Assembly: GCA_015494335.1 (NCBI GenBank)
Contig: WGBK01000420.1
Span: forward strand, 1 to 5,472
DNA: 5,472 bases
DNA from: Gammaproteobacteria bacterium
GTDB taxonomy: Bacteria > Pseudomonadota > Gammaproteobacteria > GCA-001735895
Direction: 5' to 3'
Both the position numbers and the translations under genes were made by a program. Shown here piece after piece: positions 1-5,472 of this stretch (positions within the stretch are counted from its first letter, which is position 1; the number at the start of each line of letters is the position of its first letter). The notes under the pieces are model-generated. The model had not been told where the DNA came from and searched no databases. It saw nothing but the letters and a program-made list of their open reading frames with translations.

Positions 1-790
1 AGGGCGCGGCCGGGTTGCGCTTGCGCTGTTTCTTCTCGACCCTGGCCACCTTCAGCTGCCCCTGGGCGGCCTCGCTCAGCAGGCGATGAGCGCGCTCGGC
101 CTGTTCGGCGTTGGTGATGGTGAACTGCTTGACCTTTTCGCCTTCGAGCTGGCTCAGCTTGGCGTTGAAATCATGGCCCTGGAAACGGTTGTCGGCCTCG
201 ATGGTCCAGTATTCCTCAGGCTGGAAGGCCTCGATCTCCTGTTCGCGCTCGACGATCAGGCGCAAGGCCGGGGATTGCACCCGGCCGGCGGAAAGGCCGC
301 GGCGGATCTTGCGCCACAGCAACGGAGACAGGTTGAAGCCGACCAGGTAATCCAGCGCGCGTCGCGCCTGCTGGGCGTTGACCAGGTCCATGGTGATCTC
401 GCGCGGATGGGCGATGGCCTCGGTCACGGCCTGCTTGGTGATTTCGTGGAACACCACCCGGTAGGCCTTCTTGCCTTCCATTGCGCCGCGATCCTTGAGC
501 AGCTCGTACAGATGCCAGGAGATGGCTTCCCCCTCGCGGTCCGGGTCGGTCGCCAGGTACAGGGCCTCGGCCTTCTTCAGCTCCTTGATGATGTTGCGGA
601 TGTGCTTTTCGTTGCGTTCGACGACCTCGTAGTTCATCTTGAAGTCGTTGTCGGTTTCCACCGCGCCTTCCTTCGGCACCAGGTCGCGCACATGACCGTA
701 GGAGGCCAGGACCTTGTAGTCCTTGCCGAGGTATTTTTCGATGGTCTTGGCCTTCGCCGGCGATTCGACGATAACGAGATTCTTGCTCAT
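1..790 (-). CDS. topA: DNA topoisomerase I (TopA), N-terminal part, cut by window edge
   Basis: Type IA topoisomerase that relaxes negatively supercoiled DNA by cutting one strand through a 5'-phosphotyrosine and passing the other strand through. I translated it by hand from the ATG at 788-790; 263 codons stay open to the window edge. Residues 1-20 (MSKNLVIVESPAKAKTIEKY) are the start of the TOPRIM domain with catalytic Glu9. TDPDREGE at 81-88 gives the metal-binding acidic triad Asp82, Asp84 and Glu86. KIRRGLSAGRVQSPALRL at about 161-178 is the conserved start of the domain that follows. The stretch between Glu9 and the triad is about 29 residues shorter than in E. coli TopA (Asp111/Asp113/Glu115), as in Xanthomonas-like versions. 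The active-site tyrosine and any C-terminal zinc ribbons lie outside the window. There is a 16-bp gap from smg with no clear Shine-Dalgarno sequence, so translation may be coupled to smg. Confidence 0.97.
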   Translation of the reverse strand, partial: MSKNLVIVESPAKAKTIEKYLGKDYKVLASYGHVRDLVPKEGAVETDNDFKMNYEVVERNEKHIRNIIKELKKAEALYLATDPDREGEAISWHLYELLKDRGAMEGKKAYRVVFHEITKQAVTEAIAHPREITMDLVNAQQARRALDYLVGFNLSPLLWRKIRRGLSAGRVQSPALRLIVEREQEIEAFQPEEYWTIEADNRFQGHDFNAKLSQLEGEKVKQFTITNAEQAERAHRLLSEAAQGQLKVARVEKKQRKRNPAAP

Positions 791-806
791 GCAGCTTGTA
801 ATCGGC

Positions 807-1289
807 TCAGTGGTAGGTGGCCGGCTGGTCGGCGAAGACGATATCCTCGTAATGCATCAGGGTGTTCTCGTCCTGCTCCGGGGCGTTGTTGAAAAGGACC
901 ATCATCACCACCCACTTGAGTTCGTCCATGCTGATCGGGTCGTCGCCGTCGAGAGCCATGATGCGGTTGATCACCAGTTCGCGCAGCTCGGGCGTGAGTA
1001 CGCCGGACTGCTCGAGAAACAGGATGAATCCCTGGGTGCGGCTGTCCATGCGTTGCTGTTCGAGACGGGCGAAGAAGCGACTGGCATGGCGGGACTGGGC
1101 CACTTCCGGAATCTCGCCGGCCAAGGCCAGGCCGTCGAGCCAGTCGAAGGCCTTTTCGATTTCGCGTGAGGCGAAGCCGGCTTCGCGCAAGTCCTCGTCG
1201 ATGCTTTCCCGGTCTTCCGGAAGGTCGTCGTCGTTGTCGAGATAGCTGGAGAAAATGTACATCAGTACATCAATTACACCTTCTTTCAT
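807..1289 (-). CDS. smg: Smg family protein (DUF494)
   Basis: A 160-residue protein, close to the 157 residues of E. coli Smg. It begins MKEGVIDVLMYIFSSYLDND, the typical Smg opening, followed by an acidic stretch and a helical body (EAGFASREIEKAFDWLDGL, then an ELRELVINRIMALD segment). The C-terminal part, DELKWVVMMVLFNNAPEQ, is also family-typical. There is no signal peptide or membrane segment, so it should be cytoplasmic. Its function is not established. Across gammaproteobacteria the gene follows dprA, and in E. coli it is followed by yrdD, which encodes topoisomerase-type zinc ribbons; here it is followed by topA itself. The start at 1289 is supported by AGAGG five bases upstream (plus-strand 1295-1299). 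The gap from dprA is 27 bp and to topA 16 bp, which indicates cotranscription. Confidence 0.95.
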   Translation of the reverse strand: MKEGVIDVLMYIFSSYLDNDDDLPEDRESIDEDLREAGFASREIEKAFDWLDGLALAGEIPEVAQSRHASRFFARLEQQRMDSRTQGFILFLEQSGVLTPELRELVINRIMALDGDDPISMDELKWVVMMVLFNNAPEQDENTLMHYEDIVFADQPATYH

Positions 1290-1316
1290 GCAGGCCTCTG
1301 GTCGTTGCCGGGCGGG

Positions 1317-2423
1317 TCAGCAGCGCTGGTACAGGCCGCCGGGCAAGGTTTGGATGAGATCGTTCAATTCGAGTCGTAACAGCATGGAGGAAAGCTCGGC
1401 AACGGTCAAGCCGCTGCGCTCGGCGAGCTGGTCCAGCGATACCGGGTCGTAACCCATGTACTCGAGCAGTGAACGGTAGTCGTCGCCCAGATCACCGGAT
1501 GGTGTTTCGTCCATTGTTTCGGATGGCTCGGTATCGACGCCATCGAGCCAGGGGGCCAGTTCGTCGAGGATGTGCGCAACCTCTTCCACCAGCTTGGCAC
1601 CATCGCGGATCAGCTGGTGGCAGCCCTTGGCCTGGGGGTTGTGGATGGAGCCGGGTATCGCGAATACGTCGCGGCCCTGCTCGATGCTGCAGCGTGCGGT
1701 GATCAGCGAGCCGCTGCGACGGGTCGCCTCGACCACCAGTGTGGCGCGGGAAAGCCCGCTGATGACCCGGTTGCGACGGGGGAAGTTTTCGCTGTTCGGC
1801 GGTATGCCGAGAGGAAATTCGGACAGGATCAGGCCTTCCTCGGCCAGGCGGTGGGCCAGCGCCCGGTTTCGCGAAGGATAGATGCGGTCGATGCCGGTGC
1901 CGATCACCGCGATGCTGCCGCCGCCGGCATCCAGCGCGCCCCGATGGGCCTCGGCGTCGATGCCCAGCGCCAGGCCGCTGGTGATGACCAGGCCGCGACG
2001 CGCCAGCTCGCCGGCAAAGTCGCGCGCCGTGCGTGCCCCGCCTGGTGTGCAGTTGCGGCTGCCGACCATCGCCAGCTGGGGCTGTCGCAACAGCTCGATG
2101 CGGCCGCGTGCGAACAGCAGCGGCGGCGCATCCTGGAGTTCGCGCAGCAGGGGCGGATAGCGGGGGTCGGAAAGGTCGAGCAAGTGGTGGGAAGGGGAGG
2201 CTTCCAGCCATTCCATGACCGGTTCCGCCCGCCCGGGATCGGCTGCGAGCAGGGCTTCGATCTGGGGCGGCTTGAGCCCGAGGGCCTCGAGTTCGGATCG
2301 GCTCAGGTTGAACAGTTCGCCAAGGTGGCCTCCGAGGGCGTTGTGGATCGCGCGGAAGCGCACCGGGCCGATGCCCGGGCAGTCGAGCAGGGCCAGTTGT
2401 TCGGCAAGATCTTCCCTGGTCAT
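1317..2423 (-). CDS. dprA: DNA processing protein DprA (Smf)
   Basis: DprA binds incoming single-stranded DNA during natural transformation, shields it and loads RecA; it acts in the cytoplasm. The 368-residue length matches the family (E. coli Smf is 374). In order it has: an N-terminal helical SAM/HhH-like region (about 1-60, with CPGIGPVRFRAI); the Rossmann-like DNA-binding core (about 80-290) with GSRNCT at 121-126, SGLALGID at 149-156, FPRRNRVISGLS at 214-225, SGSLITA at 237-243 and PGSIHNPQAKGCHQLI at 257-272; an acidic linker near 295-315; and a C-terminal winged-helix-like domain (about 316-368, VSLDQLAERSGLTVAELSSMLLRLELNDLI). All core motifs are intact. It lies 33 bp after the TsaP-like gene and 27 bp before smg. 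The region before the start has no strong Shine-Dalgarno. Many non-competent species also keep dprA, so its presence alone does not prove competence. Confidence 0.97.
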   Translation of the reverse strand: MTREDLAEQLALLDCPGIGPVRFRAIHNALGGHLGELFNLSRSELEALGLKPPQIEALLAADPGRAEPVMEWLEASPSHHLLDLSDPRYPPLLRELQDAPPLLFARGRIELLRQPQLAMVGSRNCTPGGARTARDFAGELARRGLVITSGLALGIDAEAHRGALDAGGGSIAVIGTGIDRIYPSRNRALAHRLAEEGLILSEFPLGIPPNSENFPRRNRVISGLSRATLVVEATRRSGSLITARCSIEQGRDVFAIPGSIHNPQAKGCHQLIRDGAKLVEEVAHILDELAPWLDGVDTEPSETMDETPSGDLGDDYRSLLEYMGYDPVSLDQLAERSGLTVAELSSMLLRLELNDLIQTLPGGLYQRC

Positions 2424-2456
2424 GCCCGGATGGTCTTGGGGATCAGAGGCCCGCGA

Positions 2457-3659
2457 TCAGGGCTTGACCACCAGGTCGTTGAGCTGGATTGGGGTTTCGG
2501 CTTCCATGATCAGGGCCAGGCTCATCTTGTCGTAGCTGCGAATGACCATGATCAGGCCGCTGCGCTCGTTGGGCAGCTTGACCTTGAAGTTGGCCTCGTC
2601 TTCGTAGCGATCGACCACGACCCGACCGACCCGGTTGACTGCCAGCAGGTTGCCGACCTCGATGCCGTCGCGCTTGCCGAGATTGATGACCAGGGTCTGG
2701 TACTGCCCGAGGCGGGAGATGCCGTCGAGCAGCGAGATGACGCGGCCGTCGACCTTGTGCTTGGGCGGCCGCGGGTAGAAATCGCTTTCGAAAACGGAGT
2801 TGTCGATGGGCAGTACCCGGTCGTCGCGCAGCACTTCGCGCTTGGAGGCGGTGATGCGTACCGAGGCCGGATCGCCGCCGCGCTCGAGCAAGCCGTCGGC
2901 CACATACAGGGCCTCGTAGCCGAGCTGCTCGCCGGTGACCGGGTCCTTCAGCGGCTTGTGGGGACGGAACACCTGGTAACGCCCGTCGCCGGACTGGTAG
3001 TCCAGCTTGCGCACATAAAGGGTGTCGTCAAGGGCGTTGGCGAGGTGGTTGTCGCGGCTGTCGAGTACATAGGCGGCCTTGGCCAGCTCGGCTTCGTCGG
3101 TGATCAGGGGTTGTTGCAGGAACTGGCGGATCGCCTCGATCGGGATTGCCGGAATGCTGGCGTCGATGGACTGGGCACGGACGCGCGGCGACAGCTTGAC
3201 CGTCTTCAGGCCGGATTCGATACTGCGGCCCAGTTCGCCTCGGCGGTTGAGCATGATGCGCTTGCGGCCGTTGATGTAGACGATGGCCAGTTCGTCACCG
3301 GGGTAAATCAGGTGCGGGTTCTCGATCTGCGGGTTCTTGTACCAGATCTCCGGCCAGTACCAGGGGTCGCGCAGGAAGCGGGCGGAGATGTCCCAAAGGG
3401 TGTCGCCCTTCTGCACGATGTAGATCTCGGGGTGCTCCGGTTCGTAGACGATGTTCTCGGCCGGGGCTTCCTCCTCGGCTGGCATCGCGATGACTTCGGG
3501 CGCCGCCTCGGGCTCGGCCTGTTCGACCGGCTGGTCTTCCGGCAGAACCACTGCATAGGGTTCCTTGTCGCTGGCGCAGCCGGAAAGCAGGATCAGTCCG
3601 GCGAGAAACCATCCTTGTATCGGAAAGCGCTTCGAAGTGCGCGTGCTTGACTTGGTCAT
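2457..3659 (-). CDS. tsaP: LysM-domain lipoprotein, TsaP-like (type IV pilus secretin-associated)
   Basis: A 400-residue envelope protein. Residues 1-28 form a lipoprotein signal: basic start (MTKSSTRTSKR), hydrophobic core, and lipobox LSGC with Cys28. Ala29 follows, so no Asp+2 inner-membrane retention signal is seen and outer-membrane sorting is expected. Residues 32-78 are a Glu/Pro/Ala-rich linker. A LysM peptidoglycan-binding domain spans about 79-126 (YIVQKGDTLWDISARFL ... NPHLIYPGDEL). The middle (127-300) has no motif I recognise. Residues about 303-400 (VDGRVISLLDG, LVINLGKRDGIEVG, then a C-terminal LNDLVV) resemble the FlgT-C-like domain of TsaP, the protein that anchors the type IV pilus secretin PilQ to peptidoglycan. 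PA0020, the P. aeruginosa gene between def and dprA, is the TsaP homologue, so position supports the name. An upstream in-frame ATG at 3830 would add 57 residues and bury the signal peptide, so I chose 3659, which has AGGGG five bases upstream. The family call is firm; the pilus role is inferred. Confidence 0.85.
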   Translation of the reverse strand: MTKSSTRTSKRFPIQGWFLAGLILLSGCASDKEPYAVVLPEDQPVEQAEPEAAPEVIAMPAEEEAPAENIVYEPEHPEIYIVQKGDTLWDISARFLRDPWYWPEIWYKNPQIENPHLIYPGDELAIVYINGRKRIMLNRRGELGRSIESGLKTVKLSPRVRAQSIDASIPAIPIEAIRQFLQQPLITDEAELAKAAYVLDSRDNHLANALDDTLYVRKLDYQSGDGRYQVFRPHKPLKDPVTGEQLGYEALYVADGLLERGGDPASVRITASKREVLRDDRVLPIDNSVFESDFYPRPPKHKVDGRVISLLDGISRLGQYQTLVINLGKRDGIEVGNLLAVNRVGRVVVDRYEDEANFKVKLPNERSGLIMVIRSYDKMSLALIMEAETPIQLNDLVVKP

Positions 3660-3664
3660 GGGAA

Positions 3665-3669
3665 CCCCT
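3665..3669 (-). promoter_or_regulatory. Ribosome binding site of the TsaP-like gene
   Basis: Read on the minus strand this is AGGGG, five bases before the ATG at 3659. It decides the start: the longer in-frame ATG at 3830 would place the lipoprotein signal 57 residues inside the protein. Confidence 0.6.
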
Positions 3670-3696
3670 GTGGTCGGTATGGATCTGTGTATCTTG

Positions 3697-3726
3697 TATA
3701 TAGAGCGTTCGCGGGAAAAAATCCAA
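3697..3726 (-). promoter_or_regulatory. Candidate promoter for the tsaP-dprA-smg-topA operon
   Basis: On the minus strand TTGGAT (plus 3721-3726) is followed after 18 bases by TATATA (plus 3697-3702), giving a start of transcription roughly 30 bases before the tsaP start codon. The -10 is good but the -35 keeps only TTG of the consensus. An alternative is TTGACG (plus 3773-3778, five of six consensus bases) with the poorer GATTAT 20 bases on. Some promoter must lie in 3660-3859, because the flanking genes diverge. Confidence 0.35.
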
Positions 3727-3778
3727 CTTGCCCGCTGACGCGCGTTATAATCGCCGATTGTAGTTGAAATATCGTCAA

Positions 3779-3827
3779 CCACAAGCGTTTTCGGCGGCAA
3801 GTTTCCCATATAATCATGGGCTTGTGG
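3779..3827. repeat. 8-bp inverted repeat bracketing the def promoter
   Basis: CCACAAGC at 3779-3786 is matched exactly by its reverse complement GCTTGTGG at 3820-3827, with 33 bases between that contain the TATAAT. Inside it a second small inverted repeat, CCCAT (3805-3809) and ATGGG (3816-3820), surrounds the -10. Because the left arm sits just upstream of the -35 position and the right arm at the expected transcription start, a pair of operator half-sites is possible. An RNA hairpin is less likely, since the left arm would not be transcribed from this promoter. Confidence 0.4.
3787..3814 (+). promoter_or_regulatory. Candidate promoter for def-fmt, with perfect -10
   Basis: TATAAT at 3809-3814 is a perfect sigma-70 -10 hexamer 45 bases before the def start codon. 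There is no good -35: the 16-base-spacing position (3787-3792) reads GTTTTC. Transcription would start near 3821. A second TATAAT lies on the same strand at 3746-3751, also without a convincing -35. The weak -35 suggests help from an activator or an up-element. Confidence 0.4.
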
Positions 3828-3859
3828 CAAAAACCTGCAACCTTCTCGAAGTTTGAATC

Positions 3860-4369
3860 ATGGCTCTGCTGAATATACTGAAGTTCCCCGATCCGCGCCT
3901 GCGCACCCGCGCCGAGCCGGTTACCGAGTTCGACGACGCGTTGCGACAGCTGGTTGCAGACATGTTCGAGACCATGTACGAGGCGCCCGGCATCGGTCTG
4001 GCCGCGACCCAGGTGGATGTGCACAAGCGCCTGCTGGTGATGGATGTGTCCGAGGACAAGAATCGCCCGATGGTGCTGATCAATCCGGAAATCCTCGACG
4101 CCGAGGGCGAGGAGGAGATGGACGAGGGCTGTCTCTCCGTGCCCGGCTATTACGAGACCGTGCGTCGCGCCGAGAAAGTCCGGGTGCGTGCCCTCAACGA
4201 ACACGGCGAAAGTTTCGAAATCGAGGCCGATGGCCTCGAGGCAGTCTGCATCCAGCATGAAATGGATCATCTCGAGGGCAAGCTGTTTGTCGATTATCTG
4301 TCGAGTCTGAAGCGTGATCGCATCCGCAAGAAGCTCGAGAAGCAGAAGAAGCAGGCTGTCGCCATCTGA
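3860..4369 (+). CDS. def: Peptide deformylase
   Basis: Metallohydrolase that removes the N-formyl group from the initiator methionine of new proteins at the ribosome. It has 169 residues, the same size as E. coli Def. All three active-site motifs are intact: GIGLAATQ at 44-51 (Gln51), EGCLS at 89-93 (metal ligand Cys91) and HEMDH at 133-137 (ligands His133 and His137, catalytic Glu134). The N-terminus [15 protein letters not shown] is the usual family start. The C-terminal tail is lysine-rich ([15 protein letters not shown]), as in other class 1 deformylases, where the C-terminal helix contacts the ribosome. The Shine-Dalgarno is weak (GAAG nine bases before ATG). It is the first gene of a def-fmt operon, and its stop TGA shares its last base with the fmt ATG. 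Confidence 0.98.
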   Translation: MALLNILKFPDPRLRTRAEPVTEFDDALRQLVADMFETMYEAPGIGLAATQVDVHKRLLVMDVSEDKNRPMVLINPEILDAEGEEEMDEGCLSVPGYYETVRRAEKVRVRALNEHGESFEIEADGLEAVCIQHEMDHLEGKLFVDYLSSLKRDRIRKKLEKQKKQAVAI

Positions 4370-5304
4370 TGGCGCGCATCGTCTATGCCGGCACCCCCGA
4401 GTTTGCCGTACCGGCCCTGCAGGCCCTGATCGATGCCGGTCAGCAGCCGGTGGCCGTCTACACCCAGCCTGATCGCCCGGCCGGTCGCGGCCGCAAGCTG
4501 ACGGCCAGCCCGGTCAAGCGTTGTGCCGAGGCGGCCGGTGTTCCGGTCCTGCAACCCCCGAGCCTGAAGGACGAAGCCGCCCAGCAGCAACTGCGCGAAC
4601 TCGAACCCGACCTGATGGTGGTGGCGGCCTACGGTTTGCTGCTGCCGAAAGTGGTGTTGGAGATACCACGCCTCGGTTGCGTCAACCTGCATGCCTCGCT
4701 GTTGCCGCGATGGCGCGGTGCGGCGCCGATCCAGCGCGCTATCCTGGCCGGCGATCGCGAGACGGGCATCACCCTGATGCAGATGGACGAGGGTCTGGAT
4801 ACCGGTGACATGCTGGCCCGCGCCACTCTGCCCATCGAGACGGACAGCACCGCCGCCGACCTGCACGACCGCCTGGCCCGCCTCGGAGCGGATCTTCTGA
4901 TCGAGCAGCTGCCGGCGCTGCTGGCCGGCTCCCTTCGGGGCGAACCCCAGGACGATTCCCGGGCCTGTTACGCCCCCAAGCTGAGCAAGGCCGAGGCCGA
5001 GATCGACTGGCACAAGCCGGCGGTTCAACTGCAGCGCGAGGTGCGTGCCTTCAACCCCTGGCCGGTCAGCTACACCCACCTCGACGGCAAGCCGGTGAAG
5101 ATCTGGATCGCATCGGCTCTGGACGAGGATGCCGAAGCGCCCCCTGGCCAGGTGCTGGAACACGACAGCGACGGCATTCGCGTGGCCACCGGCGAAGGCC
5201 AGCTGGTGATCCATTCCCTGCAGTTTGCCGGCAAGCAGCGACGCGACGCCGGCGAAATCCTGCACGGACGCAACCTCAGCGGCGAGCGCTTCGGCCATGT
5301 TTAG
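4369..5304 (+). CDS. fmt: Methionyl-tRNA formyltransferase
   Basis: Transfers a formyl group from 10-formyltetrahydrofolate to Met-tRNA(fMet), the initiator for translation. The 311 residues match the family (E. coli 315). The N-terminal Rossmann-type catalytic domain (1 to about 205) opens with RIVYAGTPEFAVPAL. It has the tRNA-recognition loop PDRPAGRGRKL at 34-44, the folate and catalytic segment NLHASLLPRWRGAAPI at 106-121 (Asn106, His108), and DTGD at 144-147 with Asp144. The catalytic trio Asn106/His108/Asp144 falls at the same numbers as in E. coli. The C-terminal tRNA-binding domain (about 206-311) includes KLSKAEAEIDW and AFNPWPVSYT. The start codon overlaps the def stop (TGATG), so the two are translationally coupled. 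The stop is TAG at 5302-5304. Confidence 0.98.
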   Translation: MARIVYAGTPEFAVPALQALIDAGQQPVAVYTQPDRPAGRGRKLTASPVKRCAEAAGVPVLQPPSLKDEAAQQQLRELEPDLMVVAAYGLLLPKVVLEIPRLGCVNLHASLLPRWRGAAPIQRAILAGDRETGITLMQMDEGLDTGDMLARATLPIETDSTAADLHDRLARLGADLLIEQLPALLAGSLRGEPQDDSRACYAPKLSKAEAEIDWHKPAVQLQREVRAFNPWPVSYTHLDGKPVKIWIASALDEDAEAPPGQVLEHDSDGIRVATGEGQLVIHSLQFAGKQRRDAGEILHGRNLSGERFGHV

Positions 5305-5312
5305 CCCGCATA

Positions 5313-5472
5313 TCTCACCACCCTTCTACTGCGGCGGCCCAATGGCACGCCCTGGCTGGTTTTCACTCGGTCGGAGTGCTCGACATAGTGTCAACTATGC
5401 CTGCGCGCTCCTTGGTCGCGAAAGCCACCCATGCCGCACCCTTGATCCGTCTCGCTACGAACGGTGGTGAGA
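5313..5472. repeat. About 160-bp imperfect palindrome (repeat element or MITE candidate)
   Basis: The region after fmt folds on itself over its whole length. TCTCACCACC at 5313-5322 is the exact reverse complement of GGTGGTGAGA at 5463-5472, and the centre is the perfect stem CATAGT (5384-5389), loop GTCA, ACTATG (5394-5399). Between ends and centre the arms stay alignable with few gaps: for example TGGCTGGTTTTC at 5352-5363 against GAAAGCCACCCA at 5420-5431, and GGAG at 5373-5376 against CTCC at 5408-5411. By hand alignment roughly two thirds of positions pair. It begins 8 bases after the fmt stop and reaches the window's last base, so it may continue. It has no convincing reading frame. It could be a REP/MITE-type element, a bidirectional terminator, or both. 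Confidence 0.75.

Noticed and set aside
86..892. Plus-strand open frame of 268 codons opposite topA.
   Set aside because: It is antisense to the intact TopA N-terminal region and runs on into smg, with no recognisable domain.
1572..3650. Very long plus-strand open frame (692 codons) antisense to dprA and the TsaP-like gene.
   Set aside because: It overlaps two genes with clear family motifs on the other strand. Its translation has no recognisable domain, and long antisense frames are common in GC-rich genes with biased third positions.
2457..3830. Longer version of the LysM lipoprotein starting at the ATG at 3830.
   Set aside because: It would put 57 extra residues before a normal lipoprotein signal and would run through the divergent promoter region. 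The ATG at 3659 has a ribosome binding site and gives a proper signal peptide.
3816..3872. Small open frame (18 codons) starting at the ATG at 3816 and overlapping the def start, as a possible leader peptide.
   Set aside because: Its ATG lies only two bases after the TATAAT and would fall before the expected transcription start. It has no Shine-Dalgarno sequence.
4294..5298. Minus-strand open frame of 334 codons antisense to fmt.
   Set aside because: It is the shadow of fmt, which has all catalytic residues. The antisense protein is a low-complexity Gln/Gly/Ala/Leu mix with no motif.
5225..5470. Open frame of 81 codons covering the end of fmt and the palindrome.
   Set aside because: It starts inside fmt in another frame and then only reads through the inverted repeat; there is no ribosome binding site or recognisable domain.
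1..5472. Searched for a novel defence system, CRISPR array, retron, tRNA or prophage piece.
   Set aside because: All coding space is taken by conserved housekeeping genes. I saw no regularly spaced direct repeats, tRNA-like folds, reverse transcriptase or integrase motifs.

Overview
The window is a compact, GC-rich, gene-dense stretch of bacterial chromosome, almost certainly from a gammaproteobacterium. The order topA - smg - dprA - LysM/TsaP-like gene, divergent from def - fmt, is the conserved block known from Pseudomonas (fmt-def-PA0020-dprA) and from Xanthomonadales-like lineages, where smg and topA also follow dprA. The early part of TopA (HVRDLVPKEGAV, then TDPDREGE) lacks the insertion found in E. 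coli TopA, which also fits a Xanthomonadales or Chromatiales-like lineage. This lineage call is an inference from gene order and protein flavour.

Layout. Positions 1-790, 807-1289, 1317-2423 and 2457-3659 hold four minus-strand genes: the TopA N-terminal part (cut by the window edge), Smg, DprA and a LysM lipoprotein resembling the type IV pilus secretin-associated protein TsaP. Gaps are 16, 27 and 33 bp, so they look like one operon read leftwards from a promoter in the 200-bp divergent region at 3660-3859. On the plus strand, def (3860-4369) and fmt (4369-5304) overlap by one base (TGATG) and form the classic formylation/deformylation pair. Positions 5305-5472 hold no convincing gene. They are filled by a roughly 160-bp imperfect palindrome with perfect 10-bp ends and a perfect 6-bp central stem, reaching exactly the last base of the window.

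How the genes work together. Fmt formylates initiator Met-tRNA and Def removes the formyl group from new proteins. On the other arm, a TsaP-like protein (pilus secretin anchoring) sits next to dprA (loading RecA on incoming single-stranded DNA), which puts two steps of natural transformation in one transcription unit. TopA relaxes negative supercoils. Smg has no settled role.

The core genes are ordinary housekeeping genes. The least explained items are the terminal palindrome, which looks like a non-coding mobile or REP-like repeat at the point where rsmB often follows fmt, and an 8-bp inverted repeat that brackets the probable def promoter. I see no CRISPR array, tRNA, rRNA, transposase or defence system.
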